NCBI RefSeq assembly: GCF_030546935.1
Contig: NZ_JAUOPH010000002.1
Coordinates: 682,001 to 746,000 of the forward strand
DNA: 64,000 bases
From: Marinobacter sp. 2_MG-2023
Lineage (GTDB): Bacteria > Pseudomonadota > Gammaproteobacteria > Pseudomonadales > Oleiphilaceae
Direction: 5' to 3'
In this document: piece after piece, positions 49,226 to 58,019 of the stretch
Numbering within the stretch: position 1 is the stretch's first letter
Layout of the letters: every line of letters starts with the position of its first letter
The notes under the pieces: model-generated
What the model was told of the DNA's origin: nothing
Database searches by the model: none
What the model saw: the letters and a program-made list of their open reading frames with translations, nothing else
Program-made: the position numbers and the translations under genes

Positions 49226-49786
49226 ATGAAAGTAGCAGTTTACTGTGGCTCCCGTTCAGGTAACGAGCCGCTATACGTTGAGAAGGCCAAAGAGCTGGGA
49301 GAGTTCTTTGGCCGAAACGGTATAGACCTGGTATTTGGTGGTGGGCACGTTGGCCTGATGGGTGTTATTGCCGATTCTGTGCTTGCCAGCGGCGGCAAGG
49401 TTTACGGTGTGATCCCACAACACCTGGTCAATCGCGAGCTGGCGCACCCCGGTCTTACTGAGTTGTTTGTTGTGCGTGACATGCATGAACGCAAGGCGAA
49501 GATGGCAGAGCTGGCCGATGGCTTTGTTGCTTTACCCGGGGGCATTGGCACACTCGAAGAGATCTTTGAAATGTGGACCTGGGGGCAGCTGGGCATGCAC
49601 CAGAAGCCTTGTGGCTTCTATAACGTCGAAGGGTTTTACGATGCGCTGCTGGAGATGGTCAGAAGCATGGTGGCGGCCGGGTTTGTGAAGCAGCAATACC
49701 TCGACATGATTGTGCTGACGCAAACACCCACAGAGCTGATTGAACGCTTCAAGGCCTACGTGCCACCTCAGGAGAAGTGGACCTGA
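49226..49786 (+). CDS. LOG-family nucleoside 5'-monophosphate phosphoribohydrolase
   Basis: 186 aa from ATG 49226 with AAGAGA upstream; the longer frame to 49100 is rejected because it lacks the family N-terminus (MKVAVYCGSRSGN). Signature motifs GGGHVGLMG, M-R-K region MHERKAKMAELADGFVALPG and PGGIGTLEEIFE are intact. The family releases a free base from nucleoside monophosphates, as in cytokinin activation; in non-plant-associated bacteria the role is probably nucleotide salvage. Confidence 0.93.
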   Translation: MKVAVYCGSRSGNEPLYVEKAKELGEFFGRNGIDLVFGGGHVGLMGVIADSVLASGGKVYGVIPQHLVNRELAHPGLTELFVVRDMHERKAKMAELADGFVALPGGIGTLEEIFEMWTWGQLGMHQKPCGFYNVEGFYDALLEMVRSMVAAGFVKQQYLDMIVLTQTPTELIERFKAYVPPQEKWT

Positions 49787-49809
49787 GCCAGCCTTGGCCC
49801 AGGTAGGAT

Positions 49810-50550
49810 TCAAAGCCGGCTGACTCTGCCCATCAGTCGGCTCCAGCCGATGGGTAGCCGTTTCTCCAGGCTGGCCAATGCGGGGTCTTTCGGGTGCATG
49901 GCCTCGAAGGGCCGCTTGCTGGCGTACACCACGGTATTGTTGGTTTTGCTTTTGAATATCAGCAGCACGGCAAAGTGCTTTCGAAGCTGGCGGAAGTAGG
50001 GCCCTTCGGCGTCGGGTGTCCGGTGGTAGTTCAGAACCAGCCAGCCGTCGGGGCTTAAAGCCCGGCTACAGCTTTCTATAAATTGCCGCTTTGCCTGTGC
50101 GGGGCTCATGCGGTCTGCGCTATACAGGTCGGCCAGAATCAGGTCGGTACTGGCGTCTGGAGCGTCGTTCAGAGCATTGCGGGCATCAGCAATGGTAACG
50201 AGCAGGCGATCACTCTCGGGTAGACCAAAGTACTCCCGTGCCACATCCAGTACCGCCTGGCGCAGTTCAACCGCGTGCACTTGGCATTCCGGGAACAGAT
50301 AATGAAAGGCGCTGGCCATAACCCCGCCGCCCAGGCCCAGGATGGTGACGTGGCGCGGTCTGATGAAGGCAGCCGGAAGCAACATGGCCCGGCTGTATTC
50401 GTGCACGGGGAGATGCGGGTATCGTCGGTCAATCTTGCTTTGCTCAAACACGGAGTTAAAGGTCAACACCCGGTGCTTGCGGTAGTCGATCACCAGAATG
50501 CTGCCGAGTTTGTCCCGGCTATGGTGAATAATCTCGCCTTTGTTGAACAT
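49810..50550 (-). CDS. Spermidine-synthase-like SAM-fold protein
   Basis: 246 aa with the polyamine aminopropyltransferase/class I methyltransferase fold: VTILGLGGGVMASAFHYLFP (cofactor loop), QVHAVELRQAVLDVAREYFG, and LILADLYSADRMSP. The conserved catalytic D-x-x-D arrangement of true spermidine synthases is not clear, so it is best treated as a spermidine-synthase-related protein. It lies 27 bp after an ankyrin-repeat gene in the same direction. Confidence 0.85.
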   Translation of the reverse strand: MFNKGEIIHHSRDKLGSILVIDYRKHRVLTFNSVFEQSKIDRRYPHLPVHEYSRAMLLPAAFIRPRHVTILGLGGGVMASAFHYLFPECQVHAVELRQAVLDVAREYFGLPESDRLLVTIADARNALNDAPDASTDLILADLYSADRMSPAQAKRQFIESCSRALSPDGWLVLNYHRTPDAEGPYFRQLRKHFAVLLIFKSKTNNTVVYASKRPFEAMHPKDPALASLEKRLPIGWSRLMGRVSRL

Positions 50551-50577
50551 GCGGTGCTCTTTGAGGAAGTCGGAAAC

Positions 50578-50910
50578 CTAGCGGCTGAGGTGTTTAATTG
50601 TGTCCTGTGCGCCCTTGCCCTGGGCAAGGCTCAGCGCCGTGTTGCCATCGGCGTCCTGGAGTTCCGGGTTGGCGCCTTTTTCCAGCAAAAGCGCTACCGT
50701 ATCGGCATGGCCGTTGCGCGCGGCAAGCATCAGCAGGCTTTCACCTTCGCTGGTGCGCATGTCTACTGGTACGCCTGCATCCAGCATCACGCTGAGAGGT
50801 CCGGCACCGCCATTGCGTGCCAGCTCAAAAATTCCCTGTGCAAAGGCGATGGCGTCTTCATCTGACTGGTTCTCAGGTTGCTGAGGTTGGCCGGTTTTGT
50901 GCTCGCTCAT
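50578..50910 (-). CDS. Ankyrin-repeat protein
   Basis: 110 aa with two to three ankyrin repeats (about residues 38-105; GESLLMLAARNGHADTVALL and GNTALSLAQGKG). No signal peptide. Such short repeat proteins are binding adaptors. CGGAG precedes ATG. Probably co-transcribed with the downstream spermidine-synthase-like gene. Confidence 0.88.
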   Translation of the reverse strand: MSEHKTGQPQQPENQSDEDAIAFAQGIFELARNGGAGPLSVMLDAGVPVDMRTSEGESLLMLAARNGHADTVALLLEKGANPELQDADGNTALSLAQGKGAQDTIKHLSR

Positions 50911-51063
50911 TGGGACTCCGTTTCAAAGGCTGCTGAAAAGTCGGTATAGACATGCATACGATACCGCTGATACAACGTTTTAGCACAGAGTGGGTTCGCC
51001 TCTGGCACAATCAAAACGATATAACCCAGCTATTAACAGCATTAACTGACAGGAGAAAGTGCC

Positions 51064-51687
51064 ATGAAACTGAACGTTGAGGGTATTGAAGAGGGCAAAC
51101 CGGTCCCGGAGATATTCGCGTTCGGCGTGTTCAACCGGGAAGAGCACATGAGTTTTGGCCCTAATCGGAGCCCGGACATGTTCTGGGAAGGTGCGCCGGA
51201 AGGTACGAAAAGCTTCGTTGTGATGATGTTTGATCCGGATGTGCCCAGTGTGGCTGATGATGCAAACCAGGAAGGCAAAACAGTTTCGAAAGATATTCCG
51301 CGGGTTGATTTCTTCCACTGGCTTCTGGTGGATATCCCCGCCAAAATCAGCCGTATTCCGGAAGGTGAAGACAGCGATGGCGTTACGCCCAAAGGCAAAG
51401 ACGGAGGCTCTGGCCCGGTTGGCCTGCGAGGGGTGAACAATTTCACCCAGTTCCTGGCTGGAAACCCCGATATGGCCGGCACTTACTACGGCTATGACGG
51501 CCCCTGTCCGCCCTGGAACGATGAATTGCTGCACCACTATCACTACGAAGTGCATGCGCTGGATGTGGAATCACTGGGTCTTTCCGGAGAGTTTGATGGA
51601 GAGGCGGTGCGCAATGCCATGAAGGGTCACGTGCTGGCGAGCGCGCGGGTGACTGGCACTTATACGCTGAACCCGGACCTGCGCTAA
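51064..51687 (+). CDS. YbhB/YbcL (PEBP, Raf-kinase-inhibitor-like) family protein
   Basis: 207 aa of the phosphatidylethanolamine-binding-protein fold: MFDPDVPS, FFHWLLVDIP and the YYGYDGPCPPWND motif near residue 140. Bacterial members are of unknown function and bind small anions in a conserved pocket. CAGGAGA precedes ATG 51064. Stand-alone gene. Confidence 0.92.
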   Translation: MKLNVEGIEEGKPVPEIFAFGVFNREEHMSFGPNRSPDMFWEGAPEGTKSFVVMMFDPDVPSVADDANQEGKTVSKDIPRVDFFHWLLVDIPAKISRIPEGEDSDGVTPKGKDGGSGPVGLRGVNNFTQFLAGNPDMAGTYYGYDGPCPPWNDELLHHYHYEVHALDVESLGLSGEFDGEAVRNAMKGHVLASARVTGTYTLNPDLR

Positions 51688-51770
51688 GCTTTCGGACATC
51701 GCTCCTCAACGCAGAGGCCGGAGCCGCAGCACATAGGTTCCGGCGTGTTTCTGGTTGCTTTCTCGCGAGA

Positions 51771-52796
51771 TTAAAACCGGTATTCTGCCATGAATGAGCC
51801 GAAGCTGTTTCTTGGATCTTGGCTCGGAGGCAGGTTGTCGTCGTCGACCGTTTCCGTCGATAGCCATAGGCTGAGATGGGCCCCAAAGCGTGGCCCAAGC
51901 CAATGCAAACCCAGAATGGTTTGGCCGACGGTGCGGTTGATTTTGATTGTGTTGCTGTCTGTCCAGTCGTTGCTCACCAGAAGGTTGCCTTCACGCGGCA
52001 GTGCCCAGGCGAAGTAGGTTGCTCTCAAGGTGATCGACGCATAAAACCGATTGCCCGTAACCGGTGCGATGGTGGCGTCATAGTCCATCCCACGACCGAC
52101 GGGGCCCGGAATAAACGTGAACCCTTGTGGACGATCACCAATCCGAAACTCCAGCCCGGGCTGCGCAAACGTGTAGTAGTTGCCCACTGCAGCATCTCCG
52201 CTCAGAGCAACGTCAAACCAGGAGTTTTGGTACAGCCGGCGTTTGGCACTGATATACCCGTTGAGTATGGGTTCAAAGGCGAGCTGATTATCCCAGCCTT
52301 CAGGGTTATCACCGCCTATTGCGGTGTGAACCGTTACCTGGGCCTGCCTGGCAAGTGCCGGCTCCCCCACCCATCCAAACAGCCACTGGGCGCCAAAAAA
52401 GTATTCATCATCAAACCCGTAAAAGCTGTTGCCCCAACCTAAAAAACCCACATAGGGAACATCATTTTCAATGAGCACTGGTTGTTCGATGTTTGCCGGC
52501 GTCTCCATATTCTGACCGAGCACCCAACTCTCACGATAGTTCAGACCGGCAATGTCGGGAATTGCCCAGGCAACCAAGGCTTTGCCGAAAGCGGGCGTGC
52601 CCCCGGTTTCACCCAACGAGCTGACAGGTTCAGACGATACAACGGCTGAAATGCCATTGGTGAACTGATTATCGGAAGTGAGAATAACGTCGTTGGAGAG
52701 TTCAACGCGGACCGTCCCTCCAGCTTTGGTGGTTTCTGGCAATACTGCAGCACAGAACATCAACGCCAATGAGAGCAAACGAGAGCCGGCATTCAA
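51771..52796 (-). CDS. lpxR: LpxR-like outer-membrane lipid A 3'-O-deacylase
   Basis: 341 aa starting at TTG 52796 (AGGTGA seven bases upstream), with a signal peptide (LLSLALMFCAAVLPETTKA). DUF2219/LpxR beta-barrel: the active-site strand NDVILTSDNQFTNGI holds the Asn/Asp and Thr/Asn pairs conserved in the family, and the protein ends in Phe (MAEYRF) as outer-membrane barrels do. It would remove the 3' acyl-oxyacyl group of lipid A at the cell surface. Confidence 0.85.
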   Translation of the reverse strand: MNAGSRLLSLALMFCAAVLPETTKAGGTVRVELSNDVILTSDNQFTNGISAVVSSEPVSSLGETGGTPAFGKALVAWAIPDIAGLNYRESWVLGQNMETPANIEQPVLIENDVPYVGFLGWGNSFYGFDDEYFFGAQWLFGWVGEPALARQAQVTVHTAIGGDNPEGWDNQLAFEPILNGYISAKRRLYQNSWFDVALSGDAAVGNYYTFAQPGLEFRIGDRPQGFTFIPGPVGRGMDYDATIAPVTGNRFYASITLRATYFAWALPREGNLLVSNDWTDSNTIKINRTVGQTILGLHWLGPRFGAHLSLWLSTETVDDDNLPPSQDPRNSFGSFMAEYRF

Positions 52797-52935
52797 CTTT
52801 TAATCACCTGTAATTTTTCAAAACGCTATTGTCTTCCCTGAGCCACTTGTCTGGAAAGGTAAGCTGGGAGATGCTTCGTCGGCTGGAACCTCAGGAGGCC
52901 TGAGGTTCATCGCGTTTATGAAGCGGGTAAATCGC

Positions 52936-53088
52936 TTAGCTGATTGTACCTGCGTCTTTGACCTCCGGGCTATGAAGGCACGGATGGTTGTTTCCACATT
53001 CGAGATCTCTGGCACTTGGTGTATCCGCATGAGCTGTTGCACCCCACGCGAAGACAACAAGGGCACCGATCAGTGTTAGAGTTTTCAT
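52936..53088 (-). CDS. Small secreted protein, paralogue A
   Basis: 50 aa from ATG 53088: signal peptide MKTLTLIGALVVFAWGATAH plus A, then a ~29-residue mature part with DLECGNNHPCLHSPEV. Length (50) and signal are shared with the protein at 58020-58172. Two Cys residues are present in the mature part (six residues apart), absent from paralogue B. The leader GGCCGCT...GAACAGCAT is conserved between the two genes. No named family. Confidence 0.75.
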   Translation of the reverse strand: MKTLTLIGALVVFAWGATAHADTPSARDLECGNNHPCLHSPEVKDAGTIS

Positions 53089-53171
53089 AATGCTGTTCCT
53101 CTTCGTTGGTATAGCGGCCACGCTCCCGCTGATCTGGGTTCAGTCAACGTCCTGAGGCGTGGCTTTCACGG

Positions 53172-53201
53172 TATGGACACACGAGCGAACGAAGGATTAC
53201 A
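53172..53201 (-). promoter_or_regulatory. TGTAAY-type promoter 1 (paralogue A)
   Basis: Minus strand: TGTAAT (53201-53196), 17 bases, GTCCATA (-10). About 85 bp before the start codon. One of seven such sites in the last 11 kb. Confidence 0.7.
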
Positions 53202-53260
53202 GATTATTTGCATGCCGCAGACTCAATGCACGCCTTCAACATGACCGGTAGAATAGTCTG

Positions 53261-53953
53261 ATGAACCGTTCCCAATGGGCTTTCCGTCTCACTATTCTTG
53301 TTATTGTCGCACTCGTGATGGGCGCCATTTGGCTGGTTCTTCGCCAACTGGGCATGCCTGTGAGTCTTGCACCAGTAGCGCTGTCTGAGTGGCTTAACGA
53401 TCAGGGCATGTTCGGACCACTGTTGCTCATGCTGTTGATGATTCTCGCGGTAGTTGTCGGGCCCATTCCGACATTGCCCATCAGCGCTGCATCGGGGCTG
53501 GTATATGGCATGTTTGCCGGAACGGCCATTGCAGTGATTGGCGCGCTTGCCGGGTCGCTTATTGCCTTTTACCTGGCGCGGATGCTCGGGCGCGATGCCG
53601 TTCAGAAGAAATTGGGGCACAACCCGATGTTCTCGGCACGGGGGTCGCAACCTTTCCTGTTTTTCGCGGTACTGATCACCCGGCTGATCCCCCTGTTTTC
53701 CTTTGCCCTGGTCAGTTATGCCGCTGGGGTCACCGCAATACATCTCTGGCGTTACGCCCTTGCGACCACCCTGGGCATGCTGCCGATGACCTTCGTTTTT
53801 GCGGGGCTTGGCCAGAGCTTTGAGTTCAATCCGGTGCTGACGGTAATAGCCGCTGTTATTGTTCTGGTATTTATGAGTACCCTGCCGATTTATCTTGGCC
53901 GACACCCGAATTCCAGGCTGGCCCGCTGGCTGCATCTGAATAAGGTTGTTTGA
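53261..53953 (+). CDS. TVP38/TMEM64 (DedA-like) membrane protein
   Basis: 230 aa with about six membrane segments. The family core GPIPTLPISAASGLVYGMFAGT (re-entrant loop) and the FFAVLITRLIPLFSFALVSY half are present. These proteins resemble DedA/VTT lipid scramblases and flippases. The ribosome site is weak. The gene lies just after the cassette repeat and upstream of a TGTAAC promoter. Confidence 0.9.
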   Translation: MNRSQWAFRLTILVIVALVMGAIWLVLRQLGMPVSLAPVALSEWLNDQGMFGPLLLMLLMILAVVVGPIPTLPISAASGLVYGMFAGTAIAVIGALAGSLIAFYLARMLGRDAVQKKLGHNPMFSARGSQPFLFFAVLITRLIPLFSFALVSYAAGVTAIHLWRYALATTLGMLPMTFVFAGLGQSFEFNPVLTVIAAVIVLVFMSTLPIYLGRHPNSRLARWLHLNKVV

Positions 53954-53969
53954 GTCTGAGCATTTTCTG

Positions 53970-53999
53970 TGTAACAGAACGCGAAGATGGTTGTCTGTA
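53970..53999 (+). promoter_or_regulatory. TGTAAY-type promoter 2 (DUF547 gene)
   Basis: TGTAAC (53970-53975), 17 bases, GTCTGTA. About 43 bp before the ATG. Confidence 0.7.
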
Positions 54000-54041
54000 A
54001 TCGCATTCCTTTACTGAAAATCCGATGCGATTGGAGTGATT

Positions 54042-54887
54042 ATGCTTGGTTACCGACGTCTATCCTGTGTTCTGGCCATTCTCGTTATGCCTGCCCTTGC
54101 TTGGGCAGATACTGATACCGGGCTGTACAAGAGCTACCAGCGCCTTCTGACTGATTACGTGGTTGAGCAAGCGATGCCCGGGAACGGCCTGGTATCGGCT
54201 TTCGATTATCGGTCTGCTCTGGCCGATAGTGGCTTGCAAAAGAACCTGGCGGACCAACAGGCCAAACTGCGGGAGTTCGACCCCGAGACCCTGAATGGAC
54301 GAGAGGAATCCGTAGCCTTCTGGATTAACGCCTACAATTTTTTCATGCTTGCCCAGATACTCACTGAACGACCGGATGGCGAACTGGTTTCGTCCGTCTG
54401 GGATTATGGTGGCCGGGTGAATCCGTTTGTTGACAGTGTGTTTGAGCGGAAGAGCTTTGTTATTGGGGGGCGAGCACACAGTCTTAATGAGATTGAAAAA
54501 GAAATCCTGCTGGGAAACGACTACGCGGACAGGGGCTGGAAGGATGCCCGCGTACATTTTGCGGTGAACTGTGCTTCGGTTGGTTGCCCGCCACTTCGGG
54601 ACATCCTTTATACCGCAGACAATCTGGAAGACATGCTTGCAGAAAATACCCGCCGGGCGTTCAGCACAGAGCGTCACCTCCGTGTAGAGGGTGAGGTTCT
54701 TTATCTCACCGAATTATTCAAATGGTATAAAGAGGATTTCGCAGCGGCTTCCGGTTCTGAAAAGGCGTTCATTGAAGAATGGGCTGATCCGATAGTGGTG
54801 GATCGAGTGGCAGGCACAGGAACCATAGAATTCATCAACTATGACTGGACTTTAAACAGTCCGGCCAATTTTTCCGAGTTGCGTTAA
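54042..54887 (+). CDS. DUF547 family exported protein
   Basis: 281 aa from ATG 54042 with TTGGAG upstream, signal peptide to about residue 24 (LAILVMPALAWA). DUF547 core: FWINAYNFFMLAQIL, VHFAVNCASVGCPPL (conserved Cys pair) and a C-terminal FINYDWTLNSP. The domain is related to thiol or papain-like folds but no activity is established for most members. Preceded by promoter 2 and followed by a strong terminator, hence monocistronic. Confidence 0.9.
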   Translation: MLGYRRLSCVLAILVMPALAWADTDTGLYKSYQRLLTDYVVEQAMPGNGLVSAFDYRSALADSGLQKNLADQQAKLREFDPETLNGREESVAFWINAYNFFMLAQILTERPDGELVSSVWDYGGRVNPFVDSVFERKSFVIGGRAHSLNEIEKEILLGNDYADRGWKDARVHFAVNCASVGCPPLRDILYTADNLEDMLAENTRRAFSTERHLRVEGEVLYLTELFKWYKEDFAAASGSEKAFIEEWADPIVVDRVAGTGTIEFINYDWTLNSPANFSELR

Positions 54888-54911
54888 GCCTGCTCTCGGA
54901 ACACGGACACA

Positions 54912-54945
54912 AAAAGGCCGCTATTCCGGAGAATAGCGGCCTTTT
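54912..54945. terminator. Bidirectional terminator after the DUF547 gene
   Basis: AAAAGGCCGCTATTC and GAATAGCGGCCTTTT form a perfect 15-bp stem with loop CGGA. It serves the DUF547 gene and the convergent gene at 54956. Confidence 0.92.
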
Positions 54946-54955
54946 CCGTTCCCGA

Positions 54956-55114
54956 TCACTTTGCAGAGACTTTCATTTCCACAATTTTGTCAGCAGTTGC
55001 AACCGGGTAGCTCTTTGCTTCGTTGTATCTGTCCGCTTGACCGTTCATTGCCAGCGCAGTAGATGCTGAGAATGAAAGGGCAATAACGGCGAATATCAGT
55101 GTCAGTTTCTTCAT
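54956..55114 (-). CDS. Small secreted protein C
   Basis: 52 aa from ATG 55114: MKKLTLIFAVIALSFSASTA is a signal peptide similar to paralogues A and B (MKxLTLI core), followed by a short mature part with NEAKSYPVATADKIVEMKVS. The mature sequence is not clearly related to A/B, but the gene has the same promoter type and orientation. No named family. Confidence 0.7.
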   Translation of the reverse strand: MKKLTLIFAVIALSFSASTALAMNGQADRYNEAKSYPVATADKIVEMKVSAK

Positions 55115-55182
55115 GGTTTGGTACCTCGTTCGTGATGATGCACAGGGTCTGTCCGATGCTCGGTCAGGCCGCGCTTACGAGG

Positions 55183-55213
55183 TATAGACAACCGACTGCC
55201 CCCTTGTGTTACA
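55183..55213 (-). promoter_or_regulatory. TGTAAY-type promoter 3 (small secreted protein C)
   Basis: Minus strand: TGTAAC (55213-55208), 18 bases, GTCTATA. About 70 bp before the start codon. Confidence 0.7.
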
Positions 55214-55346
55214 GATTTTTGGAAAGTGGCAAGAAAAATTGGAGATTTGCATATAACCAAACGTCATAGAAACTGAGCTGTCCATTACTCAACGTAGAAT
55301 TCATAATGGCGGCTCAAAAACTGATAGTGATATAAGGAGAAGCGCC

Positions 55347-56303
55347 ATGAGCCGCATATTGGCCATTGTTCTGCTGATTGCCAGCTCACTTGCGTGGGCG
55401 GATGGCGGTAGAACGCCGCCCCTGGTTGATGCCAACTGGCTTGAAGCGAACCTCGAACGAGATAACCTGGTAGTGCTGGATGTCCGTTCGGGCATTGATA
55501 ATGGTGGTGACCGAAGCAGCTTTCAGAATGCTCATATCCCCGGAGCTGTATACAGCAGCTACACTGGTGATGGCTGGCGCGAAAGCAGGGACGGCGTCAG
55601 GGGTCTGTTACCGCCTGTCGCAAGCGTGGAGCGCCTGATTGGTAGCCTGGGAATCAGTAACGACGATACCGTGGTGGTTGTACCTGCTGGCACAGGCGCA
55701 ACCGACTTTGGAAGTGCCGCCCGTGTTTACTGGACCTTCAGAGTGTTGGGCCACGACGAGGTAACCATCCTCAACGGTGGCTTTGCTGGCTGGAAGGCTG
55801 CCGGTTACCGGGTGGACAGCGGTGAAGGGAATCAGCGCGACCTGGTGCAGTTTGAAGGCACCCTGCAGCCGGAATTGCTTGCAACTCTGGAGGAGGTGCA
55901 GGAAGCCAGAGATAGTCAGGCTCAACTCGTGGATGCTCGCCCTTCCGACTATTTCAGAGGCGAAAACCAATCCCCCGACGCCAAGGCACCTGGCACAATT
56001 CCGGGTTCTTTCAATCTGCCCCATGCAGGTTTCCTTGGTGAGCAAAACGCGGTCTGGTACCTGAACGAAAAAGACATCACCGCGCAGGTTAATCAGGCTG
56101 AGCTTGATTCCGGCGCTCGCACTATCGCGTTTTGCAACACTGGCCACTGGGCGGCCACAGATTGGTTCGTGTTAAGTGAGCTTGCCGGATTCCAGGAGGT
56201 TGCGCTCTATGATGGTTCCATGGCGGAGTGGTCCCAGGACAGCAGCCGACCGATGCAGGTAGCGAAGAAGGGGCTTGGCAAGCTTCTCGACCTGTTTAAC
56301 TAA
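55347..56303 (+). CDS. Periplasmic two-domain sulfurtransferase (rhodanese)
   Basis: 318 aa, AAGGAGAAG before ATG, signal peptide MSRILAIVLLIASSLAWA. Two rhodanese modules (~30-155 inactive, ~175-300 catalytic) with active-site Cys263 in FCNTGHWA. The family moves sulfane sulfur from thiosulfate or other donors. It is followed 24 bp later by a YeeE/YedE-type thiosulfate channel and a small Cys-rich protein, suggesting a sulfur-acquisition operon. Confidence 0.92.
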   Translation: MSRILAIVLLIASSLAWADGGRTPPLVDANWLEANLERDNLVVLDVRSGIDNGGDRSSFQNAHIPGAVYSSYTGDGWRESRDGVRGLLPPVASVERLIGSLGISNDDTVVVVPAGTGATDFGSAARVYWTFRVLGHDEVTILNGGFAGWKAAGYRVDSGEGNQRDLVQFEGTLQPELLATLEEVQEARDSQAQLVDARPSDYFRGENQSPDAKAPGTIPGSFNLPHAGFLGEQNAVWYLNEKDITAQVNQAELDSGARTIAFCNTGHWAATDWFVLSELAGFQEVALYDGSMAEWSQDSSRPMQVAKKGLGKLLDLFN

Positions 56304-56327
56304 CCCGTTTAACCAAGTGGATTCGCA

Positions 56328-57542
56328 ATGACAGATTCTGCAGTTCTTCAGACCGGGCTTCAGCAGCCTGGCTGGCAGGTGGATCGATTTATCGTAGCAA
56401 CCGCGCTGGCAGGCCTTGCTTTGCTGGGTGGGCTGATATGGCTGGAAACTGCGCCCTTCATGGTGGCGCTATTTGTAATTGGTAGTGTGTTGGGCATGGC
56501 CTTGTATCACGGTGCATTCGGCTTTACGGCAGGTTGGCGCAATCTGGTAGTTAAAAAGCGCGGCGCCGGAATGCGTGCACAACTCATGCTGTTTGGGCTC
56601 TCTTCCCTGATTATGGTGCCCATGCTTTACAGCGGGCAGGCAGGGCTTGTGGGTGCTGTTGCTCCGGTAGGTACCTCCCTGGTTGTGGGCTCCTTTATTT
56701 TCGGGCTTGGCATGCAACTTGGTGGGGGGTGTGGTTCCGGCACCTTGTTTACGGTAGGTGCCGGCAATATCCGCATGGTGGTAACGCTGGTGTTTTTTAT
56801 AGCCGGTACTGTGCTTGGATCCATCCATCTACCCTGGTGGCTGGATCAGCCGGGCTTCGACCCGGTGCCACTGGTCAACACCTTTGGGGTCAGTGGAGCA
56901 ATTATTGTTCAGCTTCTGGGTCTGGGCCTGATTGCCCGCTGGGTTAACCGGGTTGAGCGCAAGGCACACGGCAACCTTGAGCGTGGCGAGCTACTCTGGA
57001 AAGGCCAGGAACATGGTGTCTTCCGAACGCTGATCAGTGGTCGCTGGCCGTTTACCTGGGCGATTTTGATTCTGGCCGCTGGGAACGCGTTAACTCTGGC
57101 CCTTAGCGGTGCTCCCTGGAGTATCACGTTTGCCTTTAACGTTTGGGGCGCCAAAGCTATGGAAGTGATGGGAGTGAATATGTCCCAGTTCGAGTTCTGG
57201 ACCTGGGAATACCCCGCCATGGCCTTGAAAGACTCCATGCTTACCAATGCGCCTTCGGTAATGAACTTCGGTTTGTTGCTCGGTGCCATGCTGGCGGCAG
57301 GCCTGGCGAACCGTTTTAACGAGGCGAGCCGTAGTCGGCCTGAAGGTCGCCAGTTTCTGGCTTCCGTAGTCGGTGGACTGTTGTTGGGCTATGGGGCCCG
57401 TTTGGGCTTTGGCTGCAACATCGGGGCGCTGTTTTCAGGTATTGCGTCAGCCAGCCTGCACGCCTGGATCTGGTTTGTCTGTGCCTTTTCCGGGTCACTG
57501 CTTGGAATACGCCTGCGGCCCTGGTTTCGGCTGCCCAACTGA
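56328..57542 (+). CDS. YeeE/YedE-family thiosulfate/sulfur-compound transporter (TsuA-like)
   Basis: 404 aa with about ten membrane helices in two halves, each with the conserved Cys-containing signature: LGGGCGSGTLFTVGAGN (first half) and GFGCNIGALFSG (second half), as in TsuA. In such transporters the cysteines relay thiosulfate through the membrane. It follows the sulfurtransferase and precedes a 64-aa protein, in the same direction. Confidence 0.93.
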   Translation: MTDSAVLQTGLQQPGWQVDRFIVATALAGLALLGGLIWLETAPFMVALFVIGSVLGMALYHGAFGFTAGWRNLVVKKRGAGMRAQLMLFGLSSLIMVPMLYSGQAGLVGAVAPVGTSLVVGSFIFGLGMQLGGGCGSGTLFTVGAGNIRMVVTLVFFIAGTVLGSIHLPWWLDQPGFDPVPLVNTFGVSGAIIVQLLGLGLIARWVNRVERKAHGNLERGELLWKGQEHGVFRTLISGRWPFTWAILILAAGNALTLALSGAPWSITFAFNVWGAKAMEVMGVNMSQFEFWTWEYPAMALKDSMLTNAPSVMNFGLLLGAMLAAGLANRFNEASRSRPEGRQFLASVVGGLLLGYGARLGFGCNIGALFSGIASASLHAWIWFVCAFSGSLLGIRLRPWFRLPN

Positions 57543-57556
57543 AGCGGGAGAAGAAC

Positions 57557-57751
57557 ATGGAACGAGCTTACAGCCCCGTCCGCATTCTGGTAATGCTCGG
57601 GATTATTCTGGTGCTGATTATGGCAGACCACCTGAGCAGCCCCACCTTTGCGTTCAATTCCGGGCAAGGCAACGTGCAAACAGCGTTGAGCCAGCGAGAT
57701 GAAACGGCCTGTGCGCCATGTGGAGCACCCTGCCCTTCAACACGAGACTGA
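57557..57751 (+). CDS. Small Cys-rich membrane or secreted protein of the sulfur operon
   Basis: 64 aa, GGGAGAAG before ATG 57557, 14 bp after the transporter gene. One hydrophobic segment (about residues 8-26) then a polar tail ending in CAPCGAPC, three Cys in seven residues. It may carry or sense sulfur alongside the channel (inference). No named family. Confidence 0.65.
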   Translation: MERAYSPVRILVMLGIILVLIMADHLSSPTFAFNSGQGNVQTALSQRDETACAPCGAPCPSTRD

Positions 57752-58019
57752 CTGACAAACTAGCCGGTACTCTTTCACACGGGGTTGGTGGCCAGAATTT
57801 CCATCTGCTGGCCACCTGACACGAAGGCGGGTTAGGCGTTTGCCCTGCCTGCCAGGCAGGAAAGCCAACAGCGTGAAGATGGCAGTGAGCCGTCCCGGGT
57901 TGCGTTTTATCATACGCATTCTCCATTGATGCTTAACCAACTGAAGCTCGACGACTCATTGATTACCTCTATATGGCAAACAGAACCCCAGGAGGCCTGA
58001 GGTTCGTGTGCTTCACCGC

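Larger units (their letters stand above)
52887..53205 (-). repeat. Duplicated small-gene cassette, copy 1
   Basis: About 320 bp holding a promoter, 5' leader, a 50-codon gene and a 3' palindrome (AACCTCAGGAGGCCTGAGGTT less one base, 52887-52907). The same arrangement, with clear base identity in all four parts, recurs at 57984-58288. Confidence 0.8.

Noticed and set aside
52809..52834. TGTAAT-N16-GTC on the plus strand
   Set aside because: Spacer one base too short and no plus-strand gene follows within 400 bp.
53204..53935. 243-codon minus-strand ORF opposite the TVP38 gene
   Set aside because: Antisense of a clear membrane-protein gene; highly basic and polar, as expected for such shadows.
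57737..57940. Minus-strand ORF with a signal-like start (MIKRNPGRLTAIFTLLAFL)
   Set aside because: After the hydrophobic start it becomes Arg-rich and protein-unlike, and has no TGTAAY promoter. It could be a decayed small secreted gene, but the support is too weak.
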